A stretch of DNA of 43,092 nt from an uncultured Pseudobutyrivibrio sp. (lineage in GTDB: Bacteria; Bacillota; Clostridia; Lachnospirales; Lachnospiraceae): the NCBI GenBank assembly GCA_902775195.1, contig CACYLQ010000007.1:1-43092 (forward strand), given 5' to 3'. The notes beneath the pieces were generated by a model. It was not told the origin of the DNA and did not search any database. It saw only the letters and a list, made by a program, of their open reading frames with translations. The position numbers were made by a program, and so were the translations under genes. This document shows positions 1 to 8,289 of this stretch, in pieces; within the stretch, counting starts at the first letter, position 1, and each line of letters starts with the position of its first letter.

Positions 1-216
1 GTTAAGTTTGAAGGAGAGAAATTATTCTTTGACTATGGTGCATGTATGTACCCAGAAGGATTAATTGGAGATCAGGTTGTATACTTTCAACATGAGAATA
101 TTGAGAAAGTGGTTTTTAAAGGATATTCCGATAAGAATGATGAAGAGATGGTTAAGGCAATTCAAGAGGTATACGAGAAACAGAACTTAGTTAAAACCGA
201 TTTGAAACAGATGTGA
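1..216 (+). CDS. DUF4176-like protein, 3' part only
   Basis: The reading frame is open from the first base to TGA at 214-216, giving 71 C-terminal residues; the start lies outside the window. The motifs DYGACMYPEG, then HENIEKVVFKGY and an acidic tail match my memory of the DUF4176 pattern (DY.G..YPEG followed by HEDIE.V.F.GY). DUF4176 proteins are small cytoplasmic proteins of unknown function that recur beside type VII (Esx/LXG) secretion and toxin genes in Firmicutes. That context agrees with the putative type VII toxin operon 4.4 kb downstream. Family assignment is from motif memory only. Confidence 0.7.
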   Translation, partial: VKFEGEKLFFDYGACMYPEGLIGDQVVYFQHENIEKVVFKGYSDKNDEEMVKAIQEVYEKQNLVKTDLKQM

Positions 217-246
217 ACTTGGGAACATCCATGGAGGCAAATAGTC

Positions 247-473
247 ATGGTTAGACTAGAGTCTGAAGAGTGTACAAGGCCATATACAGGTCATCTGGAG
301 GAATACGATAGAGATTATGAGAGATAGACCTGCATAATGTAGTGTCTATCACTGCGATTCATAGAATTGCAGGAGTTGATTTTATCTGGGCGGCCTATGG
401 CTACGGTAAATCAGTAGATGGTTACGTGGCAAAGGTTGATGATATAAGACAGCTTAATGATGTGATTGAGTAA
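247..473 (+). pseudogene. frameshifted remnant, possibly the tail of a HAD-family hydrolase
   Basis: An ATG at 247 opens 26 codons ending in TAG at 325-327. Coding-like sequence then continues in another frame from about 327 to TAA at 471-473, reading HRIAGVDFIWAAYGYGKS and then GYVAKVDDIRQL. The AGVDFIWAAYGYG stretch resembles the C-terminal part of phosphoglycolate-phosphatase-like HAD hydrolases (GxxFIWxxYGxG). No HAD nucleophile motif is present, so this could be only a fragment. The frame change and short length point to a decayed gene. Function is a weak inference. Confidence 0.35.
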
Positions 474-827
474 TAGGGAAAAGGTGAGGCTTATTGTGTT
501 AAGTAATGCCACTGAGATGGATTTGGAGGCTATAGTGTGGCATATCTTTTAGGGGGCTACGTCTAGAATGTATAATTGAGAGTAATAAGACGTAATTAAT
601 CACCAATAATCCCAAATAATCGCAAATAGTGTCCAAATTATAGAAGGATTTGATAATGAAATAATATATATTGCAAATATAATACACATGTTTCAGTGGG
701 GGAGGTTGAATTTATGGACAGACGGAGATTCTCTACGTCTGATTTATGGATAAAGGGGTCGTTGGACGTAGTTGCTTAATTTTACTCAGCAAATCACCTG
801 ATAAAAGATGTAAAAAGGGGGAATACT
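474..827. other. gene-free stretch
   Basis: I see no convincing gene in these 354 bases on either strand. The 62-codon open frame on the minus strand (499-687) has hydrophobic, AT-driven composition, no ribosome site and no recognisable motif. A small imperfect hairpin lies at 720-740 (AGACG-g-AGA, loop TTC, TCT-a-CGTCT) without a following T-run. Together with the fragment before it, this reads as decayed DNA between the DUF4176 gene and the next intact operon. Confidence 0.5.
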
Positions 828-1259
828 ATGGGATATAATGTAGAAAAAATATTTGAGGATGCTGGCCAACTTAGCAAGGTCAACAACAAAAAAGCTTATG
901 AGGCCAATATAGAGATGTTCAAAAGCAATAGATATGAATTGCTAAATGACCTTGTAGAGGCTGACGATAGCAAGCTAGAAGAGCAGGCAAAGCTTCTATG
1001 TGAGGATGTAACCGCAGCTTTTAAGAAGTTTGGAAAGGTTCGAGGTGGGGATTTAATGAACCTTAACTATTTTATGATTTTTTATGTTTTTCCATGTATA
1101 CTACAGATGGAAGAAAATGAAAAAGCAATTCGTATATGCGATATTTTGAAAGATACATGGAACAGTCATTTCAAAAGTAATATCAGCTATACAGATTATG
1201 AAACATTAGCAGAAGGCTTCCAGACTAAATTTTTTGGAATGCCAATAGGAAAGAATTAG
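828..1259 (+). CDS. hypothetical protein, 143 aa
   Basis: I do not recognise this protein. It starts at ATG 828 behind a strong AAAAAGGGGG ribosome site (spacing about 7) and ends one base before ansA, so the two are probably translated together. It is soluble-looking, charged and mostly helical. A semi-conserved-looking core around residues 72-100 (RGGDLMNLNYFMIFYVFPC) is followed by a charged helix, and the C-terminus is FGMPIGKN. There is no signal peptide. The aromatic-rich segment is too polar at its edges to be called a membrane helix with confidence. Function unknown. Confidence 0.7.
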   Translation: MGYNVEKIFEDAGQLSKVNNKKAYEANIEMFKSNRYELLNDLVEADDSKLEEQAKLLCEDVTAAFKKFGKVRGGDLMNLNYFMIFYVFPCILQMEENEKAIRICDILKDTWNSHFKSNISYTDYETLAEGFQTKFFGMPIGKN

Positions 1260-1260
1260 A

Positions 1261-2268
1261 ATGAAGAATATTTTAATGATTGCAACAGGCGGAACTATCG
1301 CCTCAAAACAAACAGAAGCAGGGCTAACACCAGGACTTACAGCAGAGGATATCTTATCCTACATACCAGCTGTAGAAAAGGTGTGTCAGGTTCATGCTCT
1401 GCAGCTTATGAACATTGATAGCACAAATATGACACCTGAACTTTGGGTGCGTATTGCTAAATGCATTAGGGACAATTACGACGATTATGATGGATTTGTA
1501 GTGTGCCATGGTACAGATACACTGGCATTTACTGCAGCAGCTCTTAGCTACATGATTCAGAATTCAAAAAAGCCAATCGTTGTAACCGGCTCGCAAAAGC
1601 CTATCAGCAGGGATGTTACAGATGCCAAAACAAATCTTTTGGATTCCTTCATCTATGCAGCTGATGATAATTCTCAGAATGTCAGCATAGTATTTGATGG
1701 AAAGGTAATCTGTGGTACTCGCGCTAAAAAGGAGAGGGCAAAGAGCTACAATGCATTTTCAAGCATCAATTTCCCATATCTTGCAGTAATACAGGATGGG
1801 GTGTTGCTTAGATATATCCCTGAGACAAAGATAACAGGTGATGTGAAATTCTATTTCGACATGTCGGATAAGGTCACGTTGCTAAAGCTTTATCCAGGTA
1901 TGAATCCATGTATTCTTAGCTTCCTTTTCGAGCAGTACGATATTATCGTAATCGAAAGCTTTGGTGTAGGCGGAATGCCAGAAACACTGATGGAAGCATT
2001 CTACAAGGAGATGGATAAGTGGGCAGGCCAGGACAAGCTGGCAGTTATGACTACACAGGTTGCCAATGAGGGCAGCAACATGACAGTCTACGAGGTAGGA
2101 CGTCAGATTAAGCATGATTTCCATATGATAGAGGCTTACGACATGACATTGGAGGCTACTATCACAAAACTTATGTGGATAGAAGGGATGGGCTACACAG
2201 GTGAGCAGTTAAGAAACACCTTCTACACAGAAATAAATAGAGACATGCTTTACAGAAAAAGCAAATAG
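1261..2268 (+). CDS. ansA: L-asparaginase, type I-like
   Basis: Hydrolyses L-asparagine to aspartate and ammonia in the cytoplasm. The 335 residues fit the asparaginase/glutaminase family: the N-terminal TGGTIAS motif (residues 9-15) carries the first catalytic threonine, and the second signature HGTDTLAFTAAALSYM follows near residues 84-99. VVTGSQKP and GVGGMPE (the C-terminal domain entry) are also visible. There is no signal peptide, which suits a cytoplasmic type I enzyme. It starts one base after the upstream hypothetical gene and is followed after 12 bases by the alanyl-tRNA editing gene, so these three form one operon. The link between the genes is not obvious. Confidence 0.93.
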   Translation: MKNILMIATGGTIASKQTEAGLTPGLTAEDILSYIPAVEKVCQVHALQLMNIDSTNMTPELWVRIAKCIRDNYDDYDGFVVCHGTDTLAFTAAALSYMIQNSKKPIVVTGSQKPISRDVTDAKTNLLDSFIYAADDNSQNVSIVFDGKVICGTRAKKERAKSYNAFSSINFPYLAVIQDGVLLRYIPETKITGDVKFYFDMSDKVTLLKLYPGMNPCILSFLFEQYDIIVIESFGVGGMPETLMEAFYKEMDKWAGQDKLAVMTTQVANEGSNMTVYEVGRQIKHDFHMIEAYDMTLEATITKLMWIEGMGYTGEQLRNTFYTEINRDMLYRKSK

Positions 2269-2280
2269 ATAGGAACGAAT

Positions 2281-3438
2281 ATGAAGACAGAAGCATTATT
2301 TGACAGGGATGCCTATGCCAAGGAGTTTGTGGGTAAGGTTATTTCCTGCGATGAAATTACAAAAGACGGAAAACCTGCCTACAAGGTGGTGTTAAATCAA
2401 ACATTGTTTTTTCCTGAACAAGGTGGCCAAAGCAGCGACATAGGGACTCTTGATAATGCCAGGGTTATAGATGTACAGATAGCAGATGGCGTGATTTACC
2501 ATTTTTGTACATCGGGATTTCTTATAGGCGAAGAGGTCAAAGGCATAATTGATTGGCAACACAGGTTCAACAATATGCAGCAGCACACAGGGGAGCATAT
2601 CTTTACAGGAATTGCTCACAATACTTATGGTGCTGAAAACGTAGGCTTCCACCTAAGTGATAATACAGTTACACTGGATCTTAATATAGAGCTTACCGAT
2701 GAACAGGTTGCTTACATCGAAACAACTGCCAACGAAATAATCGCAAAGGACGTGGCAGTGAAGGCATATTATCCTAATCAGGATTTGTTAGGCGCTATCA
2801 ATTATCGCAGCAAAAAGGAAATAGAAGGCGCTGTTAGATTAGTAGAAATCGAAGGCGTAGACCTTTGTGCCTGCTGTGCCCCACATGTAAAATCAACAGG
2901 TCAGGTTGGATTGCTTAAGGTGGTATCCTACGGGAAATATAAGGGTGGCACCAGAGTGTATATTTTATGCGGTATGAGAGCTCTTCAAGATTACAGACGA
3001 CGCATGGATATTCTTGCAAAATCATATCAACAGCTCAACTGTCCAGAGGATGAGCTACCGGAAAAGATAGCAGGATTATTGGATGATAACAAGCAGTTGA
3101 ATTATCGTATAAACGAAATAAAGGCTGGCTTGCTTAGAGATAAAATTGATAGCATCATCCCAGATATTAAGGATGTGACAATCTTTATGGAGAATCTTGA
3201 TGCTAAAACCATGCGAGATGGAGTTAATATACTGGTAGAAAGACATGACGGTTTATGCGCAATTTTCTCAGGTGATGATGAAGAAGGCTACAATTTTGTG
3301 ATAGGTAGCAAAACCAGAGATTGCGGGGCTATAGCTACGGGATTAAGAGAACTACTTGGTGCCAAAGGCGGAGGCAGCAAGCAGATGGCGCAGGGCAATG
3401 TAATGGCTACAAGAACGCAGATTGAAGGGGTTCTATAA
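2281..3438 (+). CDS. alanyl-tRNA editing protein (AlaX-like, long form with DHHA1)
   Basis: Probably deacylates mischarged Ser- or Gly-tRNA(Ala) in trans. The N-terminal half looks like the AlaRS editing fold: FFPEQGGQSSDIG (about residues 41-53) and the zinc-binding HTGEH motif (from about residue 103), completed by the later CACCAPHV segment. A short coiled region follows. The C-terminus carries a DHHA1-type GAKGGGSKQMAQG motif. At 385 aa it matches the long AlaX class. It sits 12 bases behind ansA in the same operon, with a TAGGAAC ribosome site before ATG 2281. AlaRS itself is excluded because the aminoacylation domain is absent. Confidence 0.9.
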   Translation: MKTEALFDRDAYAKEFVGKVISCDEITKDGKPAYKVVLNQTLFFPEQGGQSSDIGTLDNARVIDVQIADGVIYHFCTSGFLIGEEVKGIIDWQHRFNNMQQHTGEHIFTGIAHNTYGAENVGFHLSDNTVTLDLNIELTDEQVAYIETTANEIIAKDVAVKAYYPNQDLLGAINYRSKKEIEGAVRLVEIEGVDLCACCAPHVKSTGQVGLLKVVSYGKYKGGTRVYILCGMRALQDYRRRMDILAKSYQQLNCPEDELPEKIAGLLDDNKQLNYRINEIKAGLLRDKIDSIIPDIKDVTIFMENLDAKTMRDGVNILVERHDGLCAIFSGDDEEGYNFVIGSKTRDCGAIATGLRELLGAKGGGSKQMAQGNVMATRTQIEGVL

Positions 3439-3451
3439 ACTGTGTTATACT
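3422..3451 (+). promoter_or_regulatory. candidate promoter for the YARHG gene
   Basis: A -35-like TTGAAG (3422-3427), an 18-base spacer and TATACT (3446-3451) lie at the end of the preceding gene. Transcription would begin near 3458, which makes ATG 3467 nearly leaderless and supports the start at 3482. Position and match only; untested. Confidence 0.45.
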
Positions 3452-3481
3452 ACCAATAGTTAAAAAATGAAAAGGGATAGA

Positions 3482-4222
3482 ATGATGGGAGAATTTTTAG
3501 ATTTAATTGATGACGTGCATTATGGTATGCGCAAGTTATTCAAAAACAAAAAAGGATTCGAAGGTATTACCCTTAGTCCTACTATGAAAAGATGGGGTAT
3601 TGAACTTGGTGTTGCACTTATAGTTGGTATCGTAGCAGGCTGCATTACTTTTGGTCTTCTTAACAAGGAAGATAAAAGCCTTAAAGTGAGTGAGGAAAAG
3701 GCTGTTGCCATTGAAGATACTAAAACACCTGCGGCAAATGATAATACTGATGAGTCGACTGAGCCTGAGGAGGATTTCTCAGATGTTGTTATAACAGTAG
3801 TTGACCCAAGTTCTTATGCACCAGCAGTTGCAGATTGGTCCGCAGACCAAATCAACGCTGCAATCAGTGAACGAAAGGGATATCTTGAAGGTAACAAATA
3901 TTGGCCAGCGGTTTCTTCTTACTGGGAAACAACAAGAAGTGTCACAGATATTAGTTGCTATTGCCAGTATCTGTTTAACACTGACAAAACAGTTTATCAG
4001 GCTAGCGATTTCAGTGGACTTGCACCTGAGGTTATTCACATGGCTAAAAATGAAATCTATGCTAGACACGGTTACGCCTTCAAGGATACCGAAATATACA
4101 ATTATTTCATGGGACAGATTTGGTACACACCAAGTATCCTCCCAAAGGATTTCACTGAGGATACATTCTCAGAAACAGAAGTAAAGAATTTGGATTTACT
4201 TAATTCCTTAGATCCAATGTAA
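3482..4222 (+). CDS. membrane-anchored YARHG-domain protein
   Basis: A single-pass membrane protein with an extracellular C-terminal domain. From the start chosen here, a short cytoplasmic part (about 40 residues) is followed by the hydrophobic segment IELGVALIVGIVAGCITFGLL. An acidic, low-complexity linker comes next, then a globular part ending in a YARHG domain (NEIYARHGYAFKDTE, then YFMGQIWYTPS and LNSLDPM). YARHG domains occur on cell-surface proteins of Firmicutes and may bind wall material; the role is unproven. AAAGGGA (3471-3477) precedes tandem ATGs at 3482 and 3485. ATG 3467 is in frame but lacks a ribosome site. Confidence 0.85.
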   Translation: MMGEFLDLIDDVHYGMRKLFKNKKGFEGITLSPTMKRWGIELGVALIVGIVAGCITFGLLNKEDKSLKVSEEKAVAIEDTKTPAANDNTDESTEPEEDFSDVVITVVDPSSYAPAVADWSADQINAAISERKGYLEGNKYWPAVSSYWETTRSVTDISCYCQYLFNTDKTVYQASDFSGLAPEVIHMAKNEIYARHGYAFKDTEIYNYFMGQIWYTPSILPKDFTEDTFSETEVKNLDLLNSLDPM

Positions 4223-4236
4223 GAAAGAGGTTATAT

Positions 4237-4488
4237 ATGGAAAAATTCAGTTACACACCAAAGGGAGTTTGCGCTAGAAAGATTGATTTTGAAATCGAAG
4301 ATGGCAAACTTCATAATGTAAAATTTACTGGTGGCTGTGATGGTAATACAAAAGCTATCAGCAAGCTCTTAGAGGGTGCTGATGCAGCTCATACAGTAGA
4401 AATACTTAAAGGAAATATCTGTGGTTTCAAAGGCACCAGCTGTGCAGATCAGCTCGCTCTTGGAATTGAAGAAGCAATGAATAAATAG
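4237..4488 (+). CDS. TSCPD-domain protein, TIGR03905-type
   Basis: A small (83 aa) cytoplasmic protein of unknown biochemical role. It matches the TSCPD / TIGR03905 four-cysteine pattern: GVCARKIDFEI at the N-terminus, FTGGCDGNTKAISKLLEG in the middle, ICGFKGTSCADQLA near the end. The TSCPD domain is also found at the C-terminus of vitamin B12-dependent ribonucleotide reductases, where its cysteines are thought to bind metal or serve redox exchange. AAAGAGG (4223-4229) precedes ATG 4237, 14 bases after the YARHG stop. A strong terminator follows directly. Confidence 0.88.
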   Translation: MEKFSYTPKGVCARKIDFEIEDGKLHNVKFTGGCDGNTKAISKLLEGADAAHTVEILKGNICGFKGTSCADQLALGIEEAMNK

Positions 4489-4493
4489 GATTG

Positions 4494-4522
4494 AAAAGGG
4501 CTCCGTATGGGAGCCCTTTTTT
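4494..4522 (+). terminator. intrinsic terminator
   Basis: An 11-bp perfect stem (AAAAGGGCTCC at 4494-4504 with GGAGCCCTTTT at 4510-4520) and a 5-base loop run into a T-tract. It separates the TSCPD gene from the following toxin-like operon. Confidence 0.9.
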
Positions 4523-4566
4523 ACAGTGAGCTTCTATTTAAAGAAGATGTAATTTTCACAAATTGA

Positions 4567-4575
4567 TGGTATAAT
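4567..4575 (+). promoter_or_regulatory. extended -10 promoter of the putative toxin operon
   Basis: TGGTATAAT fits the extended -10 consensus TGnTATAAT exactly. No good -35 lies 16-18 bases upstream, as often accepted for extended -10 promoters. It is just downstream of a terminator and 42 bases before the first gene, so the five genes 4617-8266 probably form one transcript. Confidence 0.65.
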
Positions 4576-4616
4576 GCATAAAATGTTTAAAGTAATATAT
4601 TGAAAGGAATTTAGAT

Positions 4617-5033
4617 TTGGGAATTCAAGAAGTAGTAGAACAATCATGGGATGAAATTGTTGCTATTCATAATGCGCCTATTTTAGCCGAGATAGATAGT
4701 TTATCTTCACAGATTAGGCAGACAAAGGAACTGTATGATTCTTTGCTTGAGTTTAAGAGCAGAGTGACTTCATATCAAGGAGATTTTTATGATCAATCTA
4801 CAGAAAAGAAGGCTGTGATAGCGGATATGGAGACAACCATAAAGAATAATGATGCCAAGAATATGTATCTAATAGGTATTACAGATACATTTGTAAATAT
4901 GGTAGATAATCGAATCTCAACTAGCGTATTTGATTGGTTTTACAATATGATAAACACAAAGCTTAAATCTTATGCAGATAGTATTTCAAATATGGAAGGT
5001 CTATGTGCGATGAAGCGTGCTATTCTGTGGTAA
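4617..5033 (+). CDS. small helical type VII-associated protein, DUF5082/YwqH-like
   Basis: A 138-residue, largely alpha-helical protein. Residues about 20-55 form a coiled coil (IDSLSSQIRQTKELYDSLLE), and a second helical region runs to the end (MINTKLKSYADSISN). This resembles YwqH/DUF5082 proteins, which open many LXG toxin operons and help present the toxin to the type VII machinery; the match is by pattern, not search. The start is TTG 4617, behind GAAAGGAA (4602-4609); no in-frame ATG fits. The C-terminus overlaps the alternative GTG start of the next gene at 5017. Likely a secretion partner of the lipase-domain protein at 6530-8266. Confidence 0.6.
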   Translation: MGIQEVVEQSWDEIVAIHNAPILAEIDSLSSQIRQTKELYDSLLEFKSRVTSYQGDFYDQSTEKKAVIADMETTIKNNDAKNMYLIGITDTFVNMVDNRISTSVFDWFYNMINTKLKSYADSISNMEGLCAMKRAILW

Positions 5034-5052
5034 TAGAATAGGTAGGTGTAAC

Positions 5053-5373
5053 GTGAGAGAAGATTTATATATAGATGAAGAAGAATTGGTTAAAGCTGCA
5101 AATCAAATATTTGGTATGGCTAATTATTATGTAGCAACTTTAGAGAAATATATAAGTATTTTAACAGATGTTAAAGACGAAAGTATTAATGATGAGTTGG
5201 TCTGCGGGGAAATTGGTGACATTATTTCTCAGGCTCGTAAGCATGAAATTGAATTACAGAATCTTGGAGAAAAGTTTAGAAACACTGTTGTATCAGAAAT
5301 AGATGCTGTTGAGGGAAAGAGTACATTTTCTTTTCCAACAGAACCAGACTTATCATCCATTTTTTCTATGTAG
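5053..5373 (+). CDS. small helical protein of the putative type VII toxin operon
   Basis: A 106-residue acidic helical protein of the size of WXG100-like secretion partners, though it lacks a WXG motif. It reads from DEEELVKAANQIFGMANYYV to a proline-containing tail FPTEPDLSSIFSM. GTG 5053 is preferred because GGTAGG (5041-5046) lies 6 bases upstream. An upstream GTG at 5017 would add 12 residues and overlap the previous gene. It could be a DUF5344/YwqI-like partner, but I cannot assign a family. Eight bases separate it from the next gene, so it belongs to the operon. Confidence 0.6.
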   Translation: MREDLYIDEEELVKAANQIFGMANYYVATLEKYISILTDVKDESINDELVCGEIGDIISQARKHEIELQNLGEKFRNTVVSEIDAVEGKSTFSFPTEPDLSSIFSM

Positions 5374-5381
5374 GAGTTAAT

Positions 5382-5693
5382 ATGGCAAACAAGGGTAAAA
5401 CAGGTTCAGCAGGGACTGAATTAAAGGTAAATATAGATAAATTAAAATTAAATATCGAGGATATGAATGGATTATGCGTATCTATGGTGAATTACACGCC
5501 CGAATTAAACATAACAAATTCAAAAGGTGCTTCTGTTGATAGTATGATTACTATATATGAACAGTTTTTAAGAATGCAGGAGGAACTTTCGGCACTGTAT
5601 CTGAATACAGCGTATGCATTGCAGATGACTAGTGATACGTTTAATAAAGTTGATAATGCACTAAGCAATTATTTTAAGGAGCTTGATGTGTAG
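5382..5693 (+). CDS. small type VII effector-partner-like protein (DUF3130/TIGR04197-like)
   Basis: A 103-residue helical-hairpin protein. The second half (SMITIYEQFLRMQEELSALY, then TSDTFNKVDNALSNYF) has the layout of small WXG100/DUF3130-type proteins: Ser-rich turn, long helix with L and Y, then a D-containing amphipathic end. Such proteins bind the helical targeting domain of LXG toxins before export. GGAG lies 7 bases before ATG 5382. The family call is tentative; size, helical pattern and operon position are what support it. Confidence 0.6.
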   Translation: MANKGKTGSAGTELKVNIDKLKLNIEDMNGLCVSMVNYTPELNITNSKGASVDSMITIYEQFLRMQEELSALYLNTAYALQMTSDTFNKVDNALSNYFKELDV

Positions 5694-5714
5694 GGAAGAC
5701 AAATGGAGAAATGT

Positions 5715-6530
5715 ATGAAGAATATAAATAAGAAAATAATTATTTTAATGATGATATGTTTGTGCATGCTATGCACAGCATGTGAGAGTAGTTTAGGAGA
5801 AGAAATTTTGGAAGAACAGGAAATACTTATGGCAGAAAGAATGGTGAATACAACAACAGAATTAAATGATCGCCAAAAAAAAATAATGGAAAAGGAAGGT
5901 TTGCCACAAGACTACGATAAGCTGACAGATAGACAGAAAGAGGCAGCAATCAAGGCTGATATGTTGCTTACTTATTTAGAGGATAAATACAATAAGGAAT
6001 TTGCATATATTTCTTATATGGAGACATATGAAGGAAGTCTTGCAGCTAGAGCACTAGATGATGGACGATGCAGACATATATTGGCCAGTTTAGAATGGAA
6101 TGGAAAAGAATATACCTATAAAGATACATATAGCAGGGATGTATTAGCAGCAGATGATTACGAGAATCTCTTTGATGAGTTTATGATGGAAAACTACCCA
6201 GAGATTGATTATTTCTTAGATGTAGGTGTATGTGATATGGATGAGGGAGAGAAAATAACTACTGATAATGCTTGTGTTGCATTAACAATGGTGATTGATG
6301 ATTGTTATGAAGATAAAAATGATTACAAGGATTTTTTAACCACTGCAACGAAGTGGATGGAAAATAGTAAATATAATAATAGGATTTTCTGTGTAGTTAT
6401 GGAACATGAGGATTTTGAAACGGCAAATTATTTCAATTACCTAAGATATTTACATGAAGACAAATATAAATATGTTTTTAATTCACGTATAACAGCAGAT
6501 GGAGAATTTACATTTAAGGAGAGACAATAA
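5715..6530 (+). CDS. lipoprotein, candidate immunity protein to the downstream lipase toxin
   Basis: Residues 1-23 form a lipoprotein signal: a Lys-rich start, a hydrophobic run (IIILMMICLCML) and the lipobox L-C-T-A-C. The mature protein would therefore be lipid-anchored on the outer face of the membrane. The rest is an acidic, soluble domain without a motif known to me (one feature: YMETYEG, then a C-terminal FNYLRYLHEDKY). ATG 5715 has GGAG 6 bases upstream; ATG 5703 would add four residues (MEKC). Its TAA overlaps the ATG of the lipase-domain gene (TAATG at 6528-6532), so the two are translationally coupled. A surface lipoprotein next to an exported lipase is the arrangement of TilA with TslA in Staphylococcus aureus, so immunity is the leading hypothesis. 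Confidence 0.75.
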   Translation: MKNINKKIIILMMICLCMLCTACESSLGEEILEEQEILMAERMVNTTTELNDRQKKIMEKEGLPQDYDKLTDRQKEAAIKADMLLTYLEDKYNKEFAYISYMETYEGSLAARALDDGRCRHILASLEWNGKEYTYKDTYSRDVLAADDYENLFDEFMMENYPEIDYFLDVGVCDMDEGEKITTDNACVALTMVIDDCYEDKNDYKDFLTTATKWMENSKYNNRIFCVVMEHEDFETANYFNYLRYLHEDKYKYVFNSRITADGEFTFKERQ

Positions 6531-8266
6531 TGGCTTATACAGATGAAGAGCTGATGTTATTGGAGCAGCTAACATATTTAAATGACGACGTGTATAAAGC
6601 AGCAGGGTTAAATGATTTTTTAAAAGTAACTGATATAAAGGCAGCAAATGATATTGAGGCATTATTAGAGGCGTTTAATTCAACTGCTATTCAAGAACTT
6701 AAAGAAAAAGGTTCACAACAGATTTTAAATGACAACAACAAGAAAACACATATATCAGGGGCAGAATGGGCTCAAATAATAGAATCAATTCAAAAAAATG
6801 ATAAATTAAAAAAACTAGAATTAAGTCATATTACGACTGTAGATAGTAGTGATCGGGATGGTTACAACATAGATACCATGTGCTTTAATGAACCTGGAAA
6901 TAAGGATGATGCAATTGTATGCTTTAGAGGTACATTAAATGGTAAAGAATGGAATGATAATGGTGAGTATATTTGCGCTGCACGTACAGATTGTAATCAA
7001 GCAGCATTGGTATATATCAATGGGTTACCATATAGCAATATAACAGTTGTAGGGCATTCAAAAGGTGCAAATAAAGCTGCCTATGTATATTTTGAATCTG
7101 ACAAGGTAAATTATTGCGTTTCAATGGATATGCCAGGTTTTCCAACTGAATATTTTCATGAGATGGCATCTGTAATTGCTGCAAAAAAGGATGGCTTTCA
7201 TCCATATGCTCTAGAGAGTGATTACGTAAATATTTTAGTACTGCCTGTGCCTGATGTTGAAACAATATATCTGAAGGGGTATGGTGTTGATGGCTTCGCG
7301 GAAAATCATTGCCCAAATTGTTTTTTCTATTATGATGAGGCAGACTCTCCGCACACAACCATCTCAAAAATTGGGCAAAGTAATGCAATGAAAGCTTTGC
7401 ATAATTTTACAGCATTTGTAGCTTTGGAAATGCCATACGCCCAAAGGATAGAAGTTGGAAACTATTTAGGAGATGTATTGGAGATGTTGCTTGGTGGGGG
7501 AGAGTATTCTTTCAAAGATAAAGTCGATATTCTTCTGTCAGACGTAGATTCTCTAGCAACAATCGCTGCATATTTTAAGAAATATTGCGCTATTTATGAT
7601 AAGGATGAGATAGGTTTATTAAAAACATTTTTTGGTGATAGTATAGTGTCTGATTGTCTTAAGCTTGAAAAATTTAACTTGCCGTTGATTTCAAAATTAG
7701 GGATTCTAAAAACAGATTTTATATTTCTTTTCTTACTTGTATATGGAGTAGATGGCAAGATTAGTAATGACAAGAAGCTTAAAGAAAAAATAGAGCGTCT
7801 CGTATCAATGCTAATATCAAATAATTTATCAGACAAGATTAAAGAAAAATATACTGCATTAGATACTCTTCAGAAGCCGTTATCCCTAGACTATAAAAGT
7901 TATGGTGGGAAAAAATACGATTATACTCAAGAAACATATAGCAGCATTAAATCTAATATTAGAAGTTTTAATGATATAGAATATTCTAGACCGTCTTCAG
8001 TATGGAATGACTATGCAGATTTTGAATGGTATGAATCTATATGCGCAGACTCCATAAAGGAGGCTCTTACTAGTTTTATAGACAAGGTACCGGTGTTAAA
8101 TGAAAACTGTGGATTGGAGTTTGATAATACGTTTCATAATGAATGGAAAGTTGATGAACAGTATATGAATATATATTCATCTCAAATGAGAAAGTTGGAT
8201 TCATGTATTCAAAAATTTGTTGTGCTGAAAGAACGAATGGAATTCAACACAGGATTAAGTTTTTAA
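6530..8266 (+). CDS. lipase-domain protein with C-terminal helical (reverse-LXG-like) domain, putative type VII toxin
   Basis: A 578-residue protein without a signal peptide. Residues about 100-290 form an alpha/beta-hydrolase of the Mbeg1/DUF2974-like lipase kind: CFRGTLNGKEWNDN, then the nucleophile elbow VVGHSKGANKAAY with Ser177. Asp200 (SMDMPGFP) and His275 (DSPHTT) are candidate triad partners. A helical middle follows. Residues about 440-578 look like an LXG/WXG-type helical bundle with an FKGxT-free tail (SSQMRKLDSCIQKFVVLKER). Toxin-first, helical-domain-last order is that of TslA. The three small helical genes and the lipoprotein gene upstream fit export partners and immunity. An intracellular esterase role is the alternative. 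The substrate is unknown. Confidence 0.75.
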   Translation: MAYTDEELMLLEQLTYLNDDVYKAAGLNDFLKVTDIKAANDIEALLEAFNSTAIQELKEKGSQQILNDNNKKTHISGAEWAQIIESIQKNDKLKKLELSHITTVDSSDRDGYNIDTMCFNEPGNKDDAIVCFRGTLNGKEWNDNGEYICAARTDCNQAALVYINGLPYSNITVVGHSKGANKAAYVYFESDKVNYCVSMDMPGFPTEYFHEMASVIAAKKDGFHPYALESDYVNILVLPVPDVETIYLKGYGVDGFAENHCPNCFFYYDEADSPHTTISKIGQSNAMKALHNFTAFVALEMPYAQRIEVGNYLGDVLEMLLGGGEYSFKDKVDILLSDVDSLATIAAYFKKYCAIYDKDEIGLLKTFFGDSIVSDCLKLEKFNLPLISKLGILKTDFIFLFLLVYGVDGKISNDKKLKEKIERLVSMLISNNLSDKIKEKYTALDTLQKPLSLDYKSYGGKKYDYTQETYSSIKSNIRSFNDIEYSRPSSVWNDYADFEWYESICADSIKEALTSFIDKVPVLNENCGLEFDNTFHNEWKVDEQYMNIYSSQMRKLDSCIQKFVVLKERMEFNTGLSF

Positions 8267-8289
8267 AAAGTAATAATGGTAATATCATG

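Noticed and set aside
499..687. 62-codon open frame on the minus strand
   Set aside because: AT-driven hydrophobic composition, no ribosome site and no motif.
720..740. Hairpin as a terminator
   Set aside because: No T-run follows and no gene ends just upstream.
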